Shown in pieces: positions 1 to 8,270 of a DNA stretch of 8,282 nt. The DNA comes from Bacteroidota bacterium. Lineage in GTDB: Bacteria; Bacteroidota; Bacteroidia; Bacteroidales; B39-G9. Position 1 is the stretch's first letter, and each line of letters begins with the position of its first letter. The stretch is from NCBI GenBank assembly GCA_003648455.1, contig QMPG01000127.1:1-8282 (forward strand). The letters are read 5' to 3'. The notes under the pieces were generated by a model. It searched no databases, was not told the origin of the DNA, and worked only from the letters and a program-made list of their open reading frames with translations. Position numbers and translations under genes: made by a program.

Positions 1-3000
1 CTACCATTAACATCATCGGATTTAATAGTAAGGATTTCCTGAAGAATGTTAGATGCTCCAAATGCTTCAAGAGCCCAAACCTCCATTTCACCAAAACGCT
101 GTCCACCAAACTGAGCTTTACCTCCTAATGGTTGCTGTGTTATTAATGAATAAGGACCAATTGAACGAGCATGCATTTTGTCGTCAACCATATGTCCAAG
201 TTTAAGCATATAAATAACTCCTACAGTAGCTTTCTGATCAAATTTTTCACCAGTTCCACCATCAAACAATTGAGTTTTTCCATACATTGGAATATTGGCT
301 TCTTCTGTATATTTATTTATTTCATCTAAAGAAGCTCCGTCAAAAATTGGAGTTGCAAATTTCAATCCTAAAACCTGACCGGCCCAACCTAATACTGTTT
401 CATAGATTTGTCCTAAATTCATTCGAGATGGTACTCCAAGAGGATTAAGAACAATGTCAACCGGTGTTCCATCTTCAAGGAATGGCATATCTTCTGCTCT
501 AACAATTTTTGACACAATACCTTTGTTACCATGACGACCAGCCATTTTATCACCAACTTTAAGTTTACGTTTTTTGGCAATATAAACTTTTGCAAGTTGA
601 ACAATTCCTCGTGGTAATTCGTCTCCAATTGTTAAATTGAAAATTTTTCTTTTATATTCACCCTCGATTTCTTTATATTTCTTAATATAATTCAACAATA
701 ATAATTTGATTGTCTCATTCTTAGATTTGTCAGTTGTCCATCTATTTGGATTAACATTTATGAAATCGATATCTTGCAATAATTTTTGAGAGAATTTTGT
801 TCCTTTTGGGATAATGCTTGTTCCTAAGAAATCTTTAACACCTTGAGAAGTTCTACCACTAACCAAAATAAATATTTTGTCAATTAATCTGGCTTTTAGC
901 TCTTCTAATTTTTGTGACAATTCTTCATTTATTTTATCAATAATAGGTTTCTCAGTTGCTTTGCTTCTTCTATCTTTTAATGAACGAGAGAATAATTCTT
1001 TTCCTATAACAACACCATTTAGAGAAGGAGAGGCTTTTAAAGAAGCATCTTTAACATCACCTGCTTTATCTCCAAAAATTGCTCTTAATAATTTCTCTTC
1101 AGGAGAAGGGTCTGTTTCTCCTTTTGGAGTAATTTTACCAATAAGAATATCTCCTGGTTTAACTTCGGCACCAACTCTAATAATACCATTTTCATCCAAA
1201 TCTTTTGTAGCTTCTTCACTAATATTAGGAATGTCTGAAGTTAATTCTTCAATACCTCGTTTGGTATCTCTAACTTCAAGAGAGTATTCATCAATATGAA
1301 TTGATGTAAATAAATCTTCACGAACAACTCTCTCAGATATTACTATTGCATCCTCAAAATTATAACCTTTCCAAGGCATAAAGGCAACTTTTAGATTACG
1401 TCCTAATGCTAATTCACCGCCTTCGGTAGCGTAACCTTCAGTTAAAACTTTCCCTTTATGTACTTTTTCTCCTAATTTTACAATCGGTTTAAGACTTAGG
1501 CATGTATTTTGATTTGTCTTTTTAAATTTAGGAATTTTATAGTGTACTATTTCACTGTCAAAACTAACAAAATTCTCTTCGTCAGTTCTTGAATAGTGAA
1601 TAACAATCTCGTTAGCATCAACAAACTCAACAACTCCTTCACCTTCTGCTAAAATTACATTTCTTGAATCTATGGCTACTTTACCTTCAATACCCGTACC
1701 TACAATTGGTGCTTGAGGCTGCATAATTGGAACTGCCTGACGCATCATATTTGACCCCATCAAAGCACGGTTTGCATCATCATGCTCAAGGAATGGAATT
1801 AAGGAAGCAGCAATTGAAGTAATTTGGTTAGGTGCAACATCCATAAGATTAATTTTCTCAGGCTCAATTACAGGAAAATCTCCATCATATCTTGATTTAA
1901 CTTTTGAATTAAGAAAATTACCTTCTTCGTCTATAGATGCATTTGCTTGTGCAATTACTTTACGCTCTTCTTCTTCTGCACTTAAATATATAACGTTTTC
2001 GCTGTTCAAATCAACTTTTCCTCCTTCAACATCTCTATAAGGAGTTTCAATGAAGCCAAGATTATTTATTTTTGCATAAACACATAATGAAGAAATCAAT
2101 CCAATATTTGGTCCCTCAGGAGTTTCAATAGGGCACAAACGACCGTAATGACTATAATGAACGTCACGAACTTCGAAACCAGCTCTTTCTCTTGACAAAC
2201 CACCTGGACCTAATGCAGACATTCTTCTTTTGTGTGTCATCTCAGCCAATGGATTTGTTTGGTCTAAGAACTGAGATAATGCATTTGTACCAAAAAATGA
2301 GTTAATTACAGAAGAAAGAGTTTTTGAATTAATCAAATCTACAGGAGTAAATACCTCGTTATCACGAACATTCATTCGCTCTCTAATTGTGCGGGCCATT
2401 CTTGCAAGACCTACTCCAAAATGATTATTTAATTGTTCACCTACTGTACGTACTCTTCTATTGCTAAGGTGGTCAATATCATCAACATCAGCTTTAGAAT
2501 TAATAAGCTGAATAAGATATTTAATAATTTTAATAATATCTTCCTTGGTAAGTACTTTAATATCTATATCAGTACTTAATCCAAGTTTTTTATTTATTCT
2601 AAATCTACCTACTTCTCCAAGATCATAGCGACTTTCAGAGAAAAATAATTTATCAATAACGTCTCTTGCTGTAGAATCATCTGGTGGTTCAGAATTTCTT
2701 AATTGACGATAGATATGATAAATTGCTTCTTTTTCAGAGTTACAAGGATCTTTATGTAGGGTATTATATATAATTGCGAAATCGTTTACATTTAAACCTT
2801 CCTTATGTAAAAGGATTGTTTTAGAACCAGAATCAATTATTTGATCAATATGTTCATTTTCAAGAACTGTTTCACGATCAATAATTACTTCGTTACGTTC
2901 TATTGAAACTACTTCACCAGTATCTTCATCAACAAAATCTTCAACCCACGATTTAAGGACACGTGCGGCAAGTTTTCGTCCTACTAATTTTTTTAGACCT

Positions 3001-3692
3001 GTTTTTGAAACTTTAACTTCATCGGCAAGGTTAAAAATTTCAAGTATATCCTTATCACTTTCAAAACCAATAGCACGAAGTAATGTTGTAACGGGTAATT
3101 TCTTTTTTCGATCGATGTATGCATACATAACATTGTTAATGTCAGTAGAAAACTCAATCCATGACCCCTTAAAAGGTATTACACGTGCCGAATATAATTT
3201 TGTTCCATTTGCATGGACACTTTGTCCAAAGAACACTCCCGGCGAACGATGAAGTTGCGAAACAATAACTCTTTCGGCGCCATTAATAACAAAAGTACCT
3301 TTTTTTGTCATATTAGGTATCATTCCAAGATATACATCTTGAACGACTGTATCGAAATCCTCGTGTTCAGGATCGGTACAGTAAAGCTTTAATTTTGCTT
3401 TTAATGGTACACTATAGGTTAAACCTCTGTTTATGCATTCATTTAATGAATATCGCGGTGGTTCAATGTGGAAATCTAAAAATTCAAGAACAAAATTATT
3501 ACGAGTATCAGTAATAGGGAAATTATCGGTAAAAACCTTGTGTAAGGTTTCTTTTTTTCTTTGCTCTTGAGTTGAATTTAATTGAAAAAATTCTCTAAAA
3601 GATTTCAATTGTATTTCTAAAAAATCAGGATAATCTAATTGATTTTTTATATTAGCGAAACTAATTCTGCTACTTAATTTGTTAGAAGACAT
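1..3692 (-). CDS. rpoB: DNA-directed RNA polymerase subunit beta, 3' end cut by window edge
   Basis: Beta subunit of RNA polymerase, forming with beta' the active centre and the rifampicin pocket. My translation from ATG at 3692 ([18 protein letters not shown]...) stays open to position 1, giving 1230 codons plus two bases. Bacteroidota RpoB is about 1270 residues, so roughly 40 C-terminal residues lie outside. Visible landmarks are the N-terminal protrusion and lobe, with [17 protein letters not shown]; the rifampicin cluster at residues 468-494 (E. coli 507-533); [13 protein letters not shown]; a charged, helix-rich insertion at about 885-1020 in the place of E. coli beta-i9; [12 protein letters not shown] at 1047-1058, whose K1049 and K1057 match active-site lysines K1065 and K1073 of E. 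coli; and the C-terminal switch and clamp region, with [21 protein letters not shown]. The last visible residues, SDDVNG plus AG, fit the family's SDDVVGR. No frameshift or internal stop was seen. It follows rplL across a 97-nt gap holding a hairpin. rpoC is expected just beyond the edge (inference). Confidence 0.98.
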   Translation of the reverse strand, partial: MSSNKLSSRISFANIKNQLDYPDFLEIQLKSFREFFQLNSTQEQRKKETLHKVFTDNFPITDTRNNFVLEFLDFHIEPPRYSLNECINRGLTYSVPLKAKLKLYCTDPEHEDFDTVVQDVYLGMIPNMTKKGTFVINGAERVIVSQLHRSPGVFFGQSVHANGTKLYSARVIPFKGSWIEFSTDINNVMYAYIDRKKKLPVTTLLRAIGFESDKDILEIFNLADEVKVSKTGLKKLVGRKLAARVLKSWVEDFVDEDTGEVVSIERNEVIIDRETVLENEHIDQIIDSGSKTILLHKEGLNVNDFAIIYNTLHKDPCNSEKEAIYHIYRQLRNSEPPDDSTARDVIDKLFFSESRYDLGEVGRFRINKKLGLSTDIDIKVLTKEDIIKIIKYLIQLINSKADVDDIDHLSNRRVRTVGEQLNNHFGVGLARMARTIRERMNVRDNEVFTPVDLINSKTLSSVINSFFGTNALSQFLDQTNPLAEMTHKRRMSALGPGGLSRERAGFEVRDVHYSHYGRLCPIETPEGPNIGLISSLCVYAKINNLGFIETPYRDVEGGKVDLNSENVIYLSAEEEERKVIAQANASIDEEGNFLNSKVKSRYDGDFPVIEPEKINLMDVAPNQITSIAASLIPFLEHDDANRALMGSNMMRQAVPIMQPQAPIVGTGIEGKVAIDSRNVILAEGEGVVEFVDANEIVIHYSRTDEENFVSFDSEIVHYKIPKFKKTNQNTCLSLKPIVKLGEKVHKGKVLTEGYATEGGELALGRNLKVAFMPWKGYNFEDAIVISERVVREDLFTSIHIDEYSLEVRDTKRGIEELTSDIPNISEEATKDLDENGIIRVGAEVKPGDILIGKITPKGETDPSPEEKLLRAIFGDKAGDVKDASLKASPSLNGVVIGKELFSRSLKDRRSKATEKPIIDKINEELSQKLEELKARLIDKIFILVSGRTSQGVKDFLGTSIIPKGTKFSQKLLQDIDFINVNPNRWTTDKSKNETIKLLLLNYIKKYKEIEGEYKRKIFNLTIGDELPRGIVQLAKVYIAKKRKLKVGDKMAGRHGNKGIVSKIVRAEDMPFLEDGTPVDIVLNPLGVPSRMNLGQIYETVLGWAGQVLGLKFATPIFDGASLDEINKYTEEANIPMYGKTQLFDGGTGEKFDQKATVGVIYMLKLGHMVDDKMHARSIGPYSLITQQPLGGKAQFGGQRFGEMEVWALEAFGASNILQEILTIKSDDVNG

Positions 3693-3719
3693 AATAAAAA
3701 TAAAAAATTGAACTTTAGA

Positions 3720-3764
3720 AAAACAACAAAAAGGCTTAGAGCAATTCGTATTGCTCTAAACCTT
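3720..3764 (-). terminator. Hairpin plus T-rich tract between rplL and rpoB (probable attenuator)
   Basis: Read on the minus strand, AAGGTTTAGAGCAAT (3764-3750), loop ACGA, then ATTGCTCTAAGCCTT (3745-3731) form a 15-bp stem with one G-T wobble and no mismatch. TTTGTTGTTTTT follows directly. This is the form of an intrinsic terminator. It starts 25 nt after the rplL stop and ends 38 nt before the rpoB start, and no Bacteroidota-type promoter box (TAnnTTTG) is visible between it and rpoB. The likeliest role is therefore partial termination, which lets stalk proteins outnumber polymerase, as known for the rplL-rpoB attenuator of E. coli. An RNase III type processing site is the alternative. Confidence 0.8.
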
Positions 3765-3789
3765 AAAAGACTATATGTATAAGAATATC

Positions 3790-4164
3790 TTATTTAAGTT
3801 CAACTTCAGCTCCTGCTTCTTCTAATTTAGCTTTTAAAGATTCTGCTTCTTCTTTTGATACTCCTTCTTTAACTTCTTTTGGTGCTGAATCAACAAGTGC
3901 TTTAGCCTCTTTCAAACCTAAACCAGTTAATTCTTTAACTAATTTTACAATTTGTAATTTAGCTCCGCCTGGTGATTTTAATACTACATCAAATTCAGTT
4001 TTTTCTTCTACACCACCTTCATCACCTCCGGCGGCTGGTCCTGCTACAACAGCAGCAGCAGCTGGTTCGATTCCATATTCTTCTTTTAATATGTCTGCTA
4101 ATTCATTAACTTCTTTTACTGTTAAGTTAACTAATTGTTCTGCTAACGCTTTTAAATCTGCCAT
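3790..4164 (-). CDS. rplL: 50S ribosomal protein L7/L12
   Basis: Stalk protein of the large ribosomal subunit, present in several copies as dimers bound to L10. It recruits translation GTPases such as EF-Tu and EF-G and stimulates their GTPase activity. The 124-residue product has the usual three parts: an N-terminal dimerisation and L10-binding domain (about 1-32), a flexible Ala/Gly-rich hinge (about 33-54, [14 protein letters not shown]) and the C-terminal factor-binding domain (about 55-124), with [12 protein letters not shown] at 80-91. It is 34 nt downstream of rplJ, its binding partner. The start is preceded by AGCAAAAA rather than a Shine-Dalgarno sequence. The stop is TAA. The strong hairpin before rpoB lies 25 nt downstream, so this is the last gene before a likely drop in transcript level. 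Confidence 0.98.
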   Translation of the reverse strand: MADLKALAEQLVNLTVKEVNELADILKEEYGIEPAAAAVVAGPAAGGDEGGVEEKTEFDVVLKSPGGAKLQIVKLVKELTGLGLKEAKALVDSAPKEVKEGVSKEEAESLKAKLEEAGAEVELK

Positions 4165-4198
4165 TTTTTGCTAAAATTTAAATTAAATATTTATTTTT

Positions 4199-4717
4199 TT
4201 ATTTTTTTTCAGCTAGTGTTTTAAGTACACCAGTCAATATATTGCCTCCGGAATTTAATGAAGACATAACATTTTTTAGAGGAGATTGTAATAATAAGAC
4301 GATATCTCCAATAAGCTCGTCTTTAGATTTTATGTTTGCTAATGTTTCTAATTGGTCATCACCGAAATAAAAGCTTTCTTCAACATAAGCAGCTTTTATT
4401 ATTGGTTTTTTATTCTTTTTTCTAAATTCCTTAATTACTTTAGCAGGAACATTGCCTGTTTCTGAAAAAATAATTGAAGTATTACCAACTAAAACATCAT
4501 ACAAAGGATCGAATTCAACATCAGATTTTTCTAATGCTTTCTTTAATAGAGTATTCTTAACTACTACTAAATTAATATCTTTTTCAAAACATTTTCTTCG
4601 TAGTGTGCTTGTATCTAATGCATTTAAACCAGAAACATCAGCTAAATAGAAATGATTTGCTTCATTAATTTTTTTAGTTAAGTTATCAATTATTATATTT
4701 TTTTCTTCTAATCTCAT
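4199..4717 (-). CDS. rplJ: 50S ribosomal protein L10
   Basis: Base of the ribosomal stalk. It binds 23S rRNA next to L11 through its globular N-terminal domain and carries L7/L12 dimers on its C-terminal helix. The 172-residue product is of normal length. VVKNTLLKKAL at about 52-62 matches the conserved VVRNTLLRRA region of the family, and about 132-172 would form the stalk helix, ending in LTGVLKTLAEKK. The start lies 21 nt after the rplA stop, in an A/T-only gap, so a classical long L10 leader with a kink-turn cannot fit between the genes. If L10-L12 autoregulation exists here, its site must overlap the end of rplA or the rplJ coding region. Start ATG and stop TAA are clear, and a plus-strand open frame inside it is a shadow. 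Confidence 0.97.
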   Translation of the reverse strand: MRLEEKNIIIDNLTKKINEANHFYLADVSGLNALDTSTLRRKCFEKDINLVVVKNTLLKKALEKSDVEFDPLYDVLVGNTSIIFSETGNVPAKVIKEFRKKNKKPIIKAAYVEESFYFGDDQLETLANIKSKDELIGDIVLLLQSPLKNVMSSLNSGGNILTGVLKTLAEKK

Positions 4718-4738
4718 AATTTTAAATTAAGTTAAAAA

Positions 4739-5434
4739 TTATTCAACAATTGATTTAACTTCTACTTGCAAACCAGGGCTCATAGTGCTAGATAAATAAA
4801 TGCTTTTTACATATGTTCCCTTAGCAGCTACTGGTTTTAATTTCATAAGAGTATTTAACAATTCTCTTGCATTATCTACAATTTTTTCAGCTTCAAAAGA
4901 AACTTTGCCAATAGAAGAATGGATAATACCGAATTTATCAACTTTAAAATCGATTTTACCTTGTTTAACTTCTTTTACTGCTTTACCAATTTCCATTGTA
5001 ACTGTACCGCTTTTAGGATTTGGCATTAAACCGCGAGGGCCTAATACTCTACCAAGTTGACCTACTTTAGCCATAACATCAGGCGAAGTAATAATAACAT
5101 CAACATCAGTCCATCCTCCTTTAATTTTGTCTATATATTCATCTAATCCGACAAAATCGGCTCCTGCCGCTTTAGCTTCTTCTTCTTTTGCAGAAGAACA
5201 TAAAACTAAAACTCTGATATCTTTACCTGTTCCGTGAGGTAGTGAAACCACACCACGAACCATTTGATTAGCTTTTCTTGGATCAACACCTAATCGAACA
5301 TCAATATCTACAGATGCATCAAATTTAGTTTTAGTAATTTCTTTTACTAATTTTGCAGCATCTAATATACTTAATTGCTCCTTATCTCCAATCTTCTCAA
5401 AAGCTAACTTTTGATTTTTTGTAAGTTTAGTCAT
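4739..5434 (-). CDS. rplA: 50S ribosomal protein L1
   Basis: Forms the mobile L1 stalk of the large subunit, which helps deacylated tRNA leave the E site. In many bacteria L1 also represses its own rplK-rplA mRNA. The product is 231 residues, the normal length. [20 protein letters not shown] (about 124-143) is the L1 signature region, and the RNA-binding domain I is built from both ends of the chain, including [17 protein letters not shown] near residues 38-54 and the C-terminal [14 protein letters not shown]. Domain II occupies about 70-160. It starts 16 nt after the rplK stop and so is probably co-transcribed with it. The start context CTTCAAAAAAATG is A-rich and has no Shine-Dalgarno match. 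The stop is TAA. Confidence 0.98.
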   Translation of the reverse strand: MTKLTKNQKLAFEKIGDKEQLSILDAAKLVKEITKTKFDASVDIDVRLGVDPRKANQMVRGVVSLPHGTGKDIRVLVLCSSAKEEEAKAAGADFVGLDEYIDKIKGGWTDVDVIITSPDVMAKVGQLGRVLGPRGLMPNPKSGTVTMEIGKAVKEVKQGKIDFKVDKFGIIHSSIGKVSFEAEKIVDNARELLNTLMKLKPVAAKGTYVKSIYLSSTMSPGLQVEVKSIVE

Positions 5435-5450
5435 TTTTTTGAAGTATTAA

Positions 5451-5894
5451 TTATTCATTAAATGGAGATTCTCCTTTAATAGTAACACCCATACTCCTAG
5501 CTGTGCCTGCAACCATTTTCATAGCTGATTTTTGAGTAAAAGCATTTAAGTCAGCCATTTTTTCGTCTGCTATTTGAGCTACCTGTTCCCAAGTTATTGC
5601 TCCTACTTTAACTCTATTTGATTCAGCAGAACCTGATTTAAGTTTTGCTGCTTCTAACACTTGCACCGCAACGGGTGGTTTTTTAACTACAAAATCAAAG
5701 GATTTATCAGCATATACTGTAATAATAACAGGTAATACTTTACCTGCACTATTTTGAGTTCTAGCATTAAATTGCTTGCAGAACTCCATTATATTAACGC
5801 CTTTTGCACCTAAGGCTGGGCCTACTGGTGGTGAAGGGTTTGCTGCTCCTCCTCTAATCTGTAATTTAATTATTCCTGAAACTGCTTTAGCCAT
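5451..5894 (-). CDS. rplK: 50S ribosomal protein L11
   Basis: Binds the GTPase-associated region of 23S rRNA together with L10, and is the site of action of thiopeptide antibiotics. L11 is also needed for RelA-type stringent-response sensing. The 147-residue product has the N-terminal domain with [10 protein letters not shown] at 20-29, whose prolines line the thiostrepton site and are intact, then [14 protein letters not shown] (33-46). The rRNA-binding C-terminal domain is at about 75-147 and includes [10 protein letters not shown]. No residue suggests thiopeptide resistance. The gap after nusG is 26 nt with only two G or C bases and no hairpin, so no obvious L1-binding leader is present. 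The stop is TAA and the start ATG is unambiguous. Confidence 0.98.
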   Translation of the reverse strand: MAKAVSGIIKLQIRGGAANPSPPVGPALGAKGVNIMEFCKQFNARTQNSAGKVLPVIITVYADKSFDFVVKKPPVAVQVLEAAKLKSGSAESNRVKVGAITWEQVAQIADEKMADLNAFTQKSAMKMVAGTARSMGVTIKGESPFNE

Positions 5895-5920
5895 GATAAT
5901 TAATATACAATTTAAATTAA

Positions 5921-6457
5921 TTAATCTTTTACAACTTGCATAAAACTAAGTTCTAATGGAGTTCTACGACCAAAGATTTTAACAATTACTTTAAGTTTTT
6001 TCTTTTCTTCGTTAACTTCTTCAATTATTCCATTAAAACCGTTAAAAGGTCCATCAACAACCTTAACGGATTCGCCTACTATGAATGGAATGTTAATTTC
6101 CTCATCACTTTCGGCAAGTTCATCTACTTTTCCTAGTATTCTTTTAACCTCTTCATCTCTTAGGGGAACTGGCACTCCTTGTTTTGTACCTAAAAATCCT
6201 AAAACATTAGATACTTTTTTAATAACATGAGTAACTTCTCCAACCAAGGCTGCTTCAATTAAAATATAACCAGGGAAAAAACTTCTCTCCTTACTTATTT
6301 TTTTACCATTTCTTATTTGATAAATTTTTTCAGTAGGGATTAACACCTGTGAAACATAATCTTGTAAATTATTTGATAATATTTCACTTTCGATAAACTC
6401 CTTAACTTTTTTTTCTTTACCACTAATAGCTTTTACTACGTACCATTTTTTTTCCAT
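5921..6457 (-). CDS. nusG: Transcription termination/antitermination protein NusG
   Basis: General elongation factor that binds the clamp of RNA polymerase through its NGN domain. Its KOW domain can contact ribosomal protein S10 (NusE) or, where present, Rho. The 178-residue product starts [15 protein letters not shown], the normal NGN opening. The NGN domain spans about 1-110, with [13 protein letters not shown] at 57-69 typical of the family. An acidic linker ([13 protein letters not shown]) leads into the KOW domain at about 125-178, with [17 protein letters not shown] and the closing [15 protein letters not shown]. This is standard housekeeping NusG rather than a longer paralogue such as those in Bacteroidota polysaccharide loci: the position after secE and the plain sequence support this. 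It starts 23 nt after the secE stop and lacks a Shine-Dalgarno sequence. Confidence 0.97.
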   Translation of the reverse strand: MEKKWYVVKAISGKEKKVKEFIESEILSNNLQDYVSQVLIPTEKIYQIRNGKKISKERSFFPGYILIEAALVGEVTHVIKKVSNVLGFLGTKQGVPVPLRDEEVKRILGKVDELAESDEEINIPFIVGESVKVVDGPFNGFNGIIEEVNEEKKKLKVIVKIFGRRTPLELSFMQVVKD

Positions 6458-6480
6458 TACTAAAAATTTTTAGCAAAATA

Positions 6481-6675
6481 TTAATAAAATATTCCGTATA
6501 TAAAAGACATTATGCTACTAAAGCTTAAATCCATTAAGTAAATCACAACTGCAATAATTAAGGAAGCAATCATTACGACAATTGAGCTGTTTTGTAGATC
6601 TGGCCATGTAGGCCAAGAAACCTTATGTATTAATTCGTTATAAACGTCTTTAAAATATAATTTTATTTTTTTCAT
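6481..6675 (-). CDS. secE: Preprotein translocase subunit SecE
   Basis: Small essential subunit of the SecYEG channel in the inner membrane, clamping SecY. The 64-residue product MKKIKLYFKDVYNELIHKVSW... has a short amphipathic N-terminal helix, the conserved KVSWPTWPDL hinge at 18-27, and one clear membrane segment at about 31-50 (SSIVVMIASLIIAVVIYLM); the C-terminal tail SFSSIMSFIYGIFY is also hydrophobic. This is the minimal single-span SecE usual outside the enterobacteria. The reading frame is open further upstream to an ATG at 6747, but that ATG and the following codons lie inside tRNA-Trp, so I chose the ATG at 6673-6675, 14 nt after the tRNA 3' end. The rpmG gene often found beside secE in other phyla is absent here. 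Confidence 0.95.
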   Translation of the reverse strand: MKKIKLYFKDVYNELIHKVSWPTWPDLQNSSIVVMIASLIIAVVIYLMDLSFSSIMSFIYGIFY

Positions 6676-6689
6676 TATTCTATACTTAG

Positions 6690-6763
6690 CACGGGTAGAG
6701 AGAATCGAACTCCCGACCTTTGGTTTTGGAGACCACTGCTCTACCAAGCTGAGCTACACCCGT
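6690..6763 (-). tRNA. tRNA-Trp (anticodon CCA)
   Basis: A 74-nt cloverleaf reads cleanly on the minus strand. The acceptor stem is ACGGGTG paired with TACCCGT. The D arm is GCTC/GAGC, the anticodon loop CTCCAAA has anticodon CCA, and the T arm is GGGAG-TTCGATT-CTCTC. The pair A1-U72 and discriminator G73 agree with bacterial tryptophan identity. The anticodon stem has one mismatch at its outer pair (G-A). CCA is not encoded; CTAAG follows. It sits between tuf and secE, 14 nt from the secE start, so it is probably cut from the secE transcript. A tRNA-Trp directly before secE is also found in several other phyla. Confidence 0.97.
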
Positions 6764-6795
6764 AAAATAAGAGGTATTTTAATAAAATACCCCTT
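6764..6795 (-). terminator. Hairpin with U-rich tail between tuf and tRNA-Trp
   Basis: On the minus strand AAGGGGTATTTT (6795-6784), loop ATT, and AAAATACCTCTT (6780-6769) form a 12-bp stem with one G-T wobble. ATTTT follows and ends at the base before tRNA-Trp. The wobble is allowed in minus-strand RNA but would be an A-C mismatch in plus-strand RNA, which supports function on the minus strand. It starts 23 nt after the tuf stop. It may end or reduce tuf transcription, or be a processing hairpin that frees the tRNA 5' end. Confidence 0.6.
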
Positions 6796-6818
6796 TATTT
6801 TTATATTGATTACAATTA

Positions 6819-8006
6819 TTATTCAATAATACCTGTTACCTGTCCTGCACCAACTGTTCTACCACCTTCACGAATTGCAAAACGTAATCCCATATCTAAA
6901 GCAACAGGAGTAATTAAGTCAACTTCAATTGAAACATTATCACCAGGCATAACCATTTCTGTTCCTTCTGGTAATTTAATCTCACCAGTTACATCTAAAG
7001 TTCTAATATAGAATTGAGGACGATAGTTATTGTGGAAAGGAGTGTGACGACCACCTTCTTCTTTCTTCAAAACATAAACCTCAGCTTTAAATTTAGTATG
7101 TGGTGTAATAACTCCTTGGTGAGCAATAATCATACCACGTTTTACTTCATCTTTATTGATACCTCTTAATAATAAACCAACATTATCACCAGCTTGACCT
7201 TCGTCTAATATTTTTCTAAACATTTCAACACCGGTAACAACAGTTTTCTTATGCTCAGCGCCTAAACCAATAAGTTCAACAGCATCTCCTGTATGTACAA
7301 TACCAGCTTCAATTCTACCAGTAGCAACTGTACCACGACCTGTAATTGAGAATACATCTTCAACAGGCATTAAGAAAGGCTTATCAACATCACGTGGAGG
7401 TAATGGAATCCATGTATCAACAGCATCCATTAATTCCATAATTTTTTCTTCCCATTTAGCTTCTCCGTTTAGTCCACCAAGAGCAGAACCAAGAATAACA
7501 GGAGTGTTATCTCCGTCAAACTCATAGAAGTCTAATAATTCACGTACTTCCATCTCTACTAATTCAAGAAGTTCAGCATCGTCAACCATATCAACTTTGT
7601 TTAAGAAAACAACAATTTTAGGTACGTTTACCTGACGAGCTAAAAGGATGTGTTCTCTAGTTTGAGGCATAGGACCGTCAGTAGCAGCAACTACAAGAAT
7701 AGCACCGTCCATTTGGGCAGCACCGGTAACCATGTTTTTAACATAGTCGGCGTGACCAGGACAGTCAACGTGTGCATAGTGACGTTTTTCAGTTTCATAC
7801 TCTACGTGAGCAGTATTAATAGTAATACCTCTTTCTTTTTCTTCAGGTGCATTATCAATTGAATCAAAAGATTTAATTTGACATAAACCTTTTTTTGCTA
7901 AAACTTGAGTAATTGCAGAAGTTAAAGTAGTTTTTCCATGGTCAACATGACCTATTGTTCCAATATTAACATGAGGCTTGGACCTATCGTAATGTTCTTT
8001 AGCCAT
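6819..8006 (-). CDS. tuf: Elongation factor Tu
   Basis: GTPase that delivers aminoacyl-tRNA to the ribosomal A site. The 395-residue product is full length. Domain 1 carries all five G motifs: GHVDHGKT (19-26), RGITI (59-63) with the switch I threonine, DCPGH (81-85) with catalytic His85, NKVD (136-139) and SAL (174-176). Domains 2 and 3 follow from about 210, with [13 protein letters not shown] and [18 protein letters not shown] typical of EF-Tu. The end, [17 protein letters not shown], is standard. The glutamine in LLARQVNVP, a kirromycin-resistance position in other species, is wild type. The start [16 protein letters not shown] matches the family and has no Shine-Dalgarno sequence (AATATTTGAAATT upstream). 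It lies 88 nt after tRNA-Thr, as tufB follows thrT in E. coli. A possible promoter sits in that gap and a hairpin follows the gene. Confidence 0.99.
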   Translation of the reverse strand: MAKEHYDRSKPHVNIGTIGHVDHGKTTLTSAITQVLAKKGLCQIKSFDSIDNAPEEKERGITINTAHVEYETEKRHYAHVDCPGHADYVKNMVTGAAQMDGAILVVAATDGPMPQTREHILLARQVNVPKIVVFLNKVDMVDDAELLELVEMEVRELLDFYEFDGDNTPVILGSALGGLNGEAKWEEKIMELMDAVDTWIPLPPRDVDKPFLMPVEDVFSITGRGTVATGRIEAGIVHTGDAVELIGLGAEHKKTVVTGVEMFRKILDEGQAGDNVGLLLRGINKDEVKRGMIIAHQGVITPHTKFKAEVYVLKKEEGGRHTPFHNNYRPQFYIRTLDVTGEIKLPEGTEMVMPGDNVSIEVDLITPVALDMGLRFAIREGGRTVGAGQVTGIIE

Positions 8007-8052
8007 AATTTCAAATATTTATTAATTTATACAGAAAAAAAGAATTTATTTA

Positions 8053-8060
8053 CAAATATA
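8053..8060 (-). promoter_or_regulatory. Possible Bacteroidota-type -7 promoter box for tuf
   Basis: The minus strand reads TATATTTG, an exact match to the -7 consensus TAnnTTTG of the Bacteroidota housekeeping sigma factor. It would place transcription start near 8046, about 40 nt before the tuf ATG. No TTTG or TTG is seen at the expected -33 distance (about 19-21 nt upstream): that region is A-rich tandem repeat, and the nearest TTGG lies in the tRNA-Thr 3' end, 36 nt away. This is the only intergenic TAnnTTTG box I found in the window. Read-through from the tRNA genes is also likely. Confidence 0.4.
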
Positions 8061-8091
8061 ATGTATTTTTTTATATAATGTATTTTTTTAT
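8056..8091. repeat. 17-bp tandem direct repeat, about 2.1 copies, upstream of tuf
   Basis: The plus strand holds two exact adjacent copies of ATATAATGTATTTTTTT (8056-8072 and 8073-8089), followed by two more matching bases (AT). It lies between tRNA-Thr and tuf and overlaps the possible -7 box at its tuf-proximal end. It may act as an A-tract rich upstream element, or be a simple duplication by slippage. Confidence 0.85.
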
Positions 8092-8094
8092 TCG

Positions 8095-8166
<72 letters not shown>

Positions 8167-8175
8167 CAAAAAAAG

Positions 8176-8248
8176 AGCGGGAAACGAGACTCAAACTCGC
8201 GACCCTCAGCTTGGAAGGCTGATGCTCTATCAACTGAGCTATTCCCGC
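8176..8248 (-). tRNA. tRNA-Gly (anticodon TCC)
   Basis: A 73-nt cloverleaf on the minus strand with a perfect 7-bp acceptor stem (GCGGGAA/TTCCCGC). The D arm is GCTC/GAGC, the anticodon stem TCAGC/GCTGA has loop CTTCCAA (anticodon TCC, reading GGA and probably GGG), and the T arm is GCGAG-TTTGAGT-CTCGT. Discriminator U73 and the first pairs G1-C72 and C2-G71 fit glycine identity. CCA is not encoded. It is 9 nt upstream of tRNA-Thr and probably shares its transcript. Confidence 0.96.
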
Positions 8249-8270
8249 TTGTAATTGCAATATAAAGAAG

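Noticed and set aside
877..1299. 140-codon plus-strand open frame
   Set aside because: It lies wholly antisense to rpoB, is serine-rich as expected for a shadow frame, and has no recognisable domain. The other plus-strand frames inside rplJ, rplA and tuf, and the minus-strand frame at 419-628, are rejected for the same reason.
3693..3730. Separate promoter for rpoB
   Set aside because: No TAnnTTTG box is found on the minus strand here; TTTG occurs at the end of the hairpin tail, but nothing fitting a -7 box follows at a suitable distance.
6460..6473. Perfect 14-bp palindrome CTAAAAATTTTTAG just before nusG
   Set aside because: It is nearly all A/T with no loop, so weak as an RNA hairpin, and such palindromes arise by chance in spacers of this composition. 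An operator cannot be excluded, but nothing else supports one.
6481..6747. Longer 88-residue version of SecE starting at 6747
   Set aside because: The extra 24 codons lie mostly inside tRNA-Trp (6690-6763), and the 64-residue form starting at 6675 matches the family.
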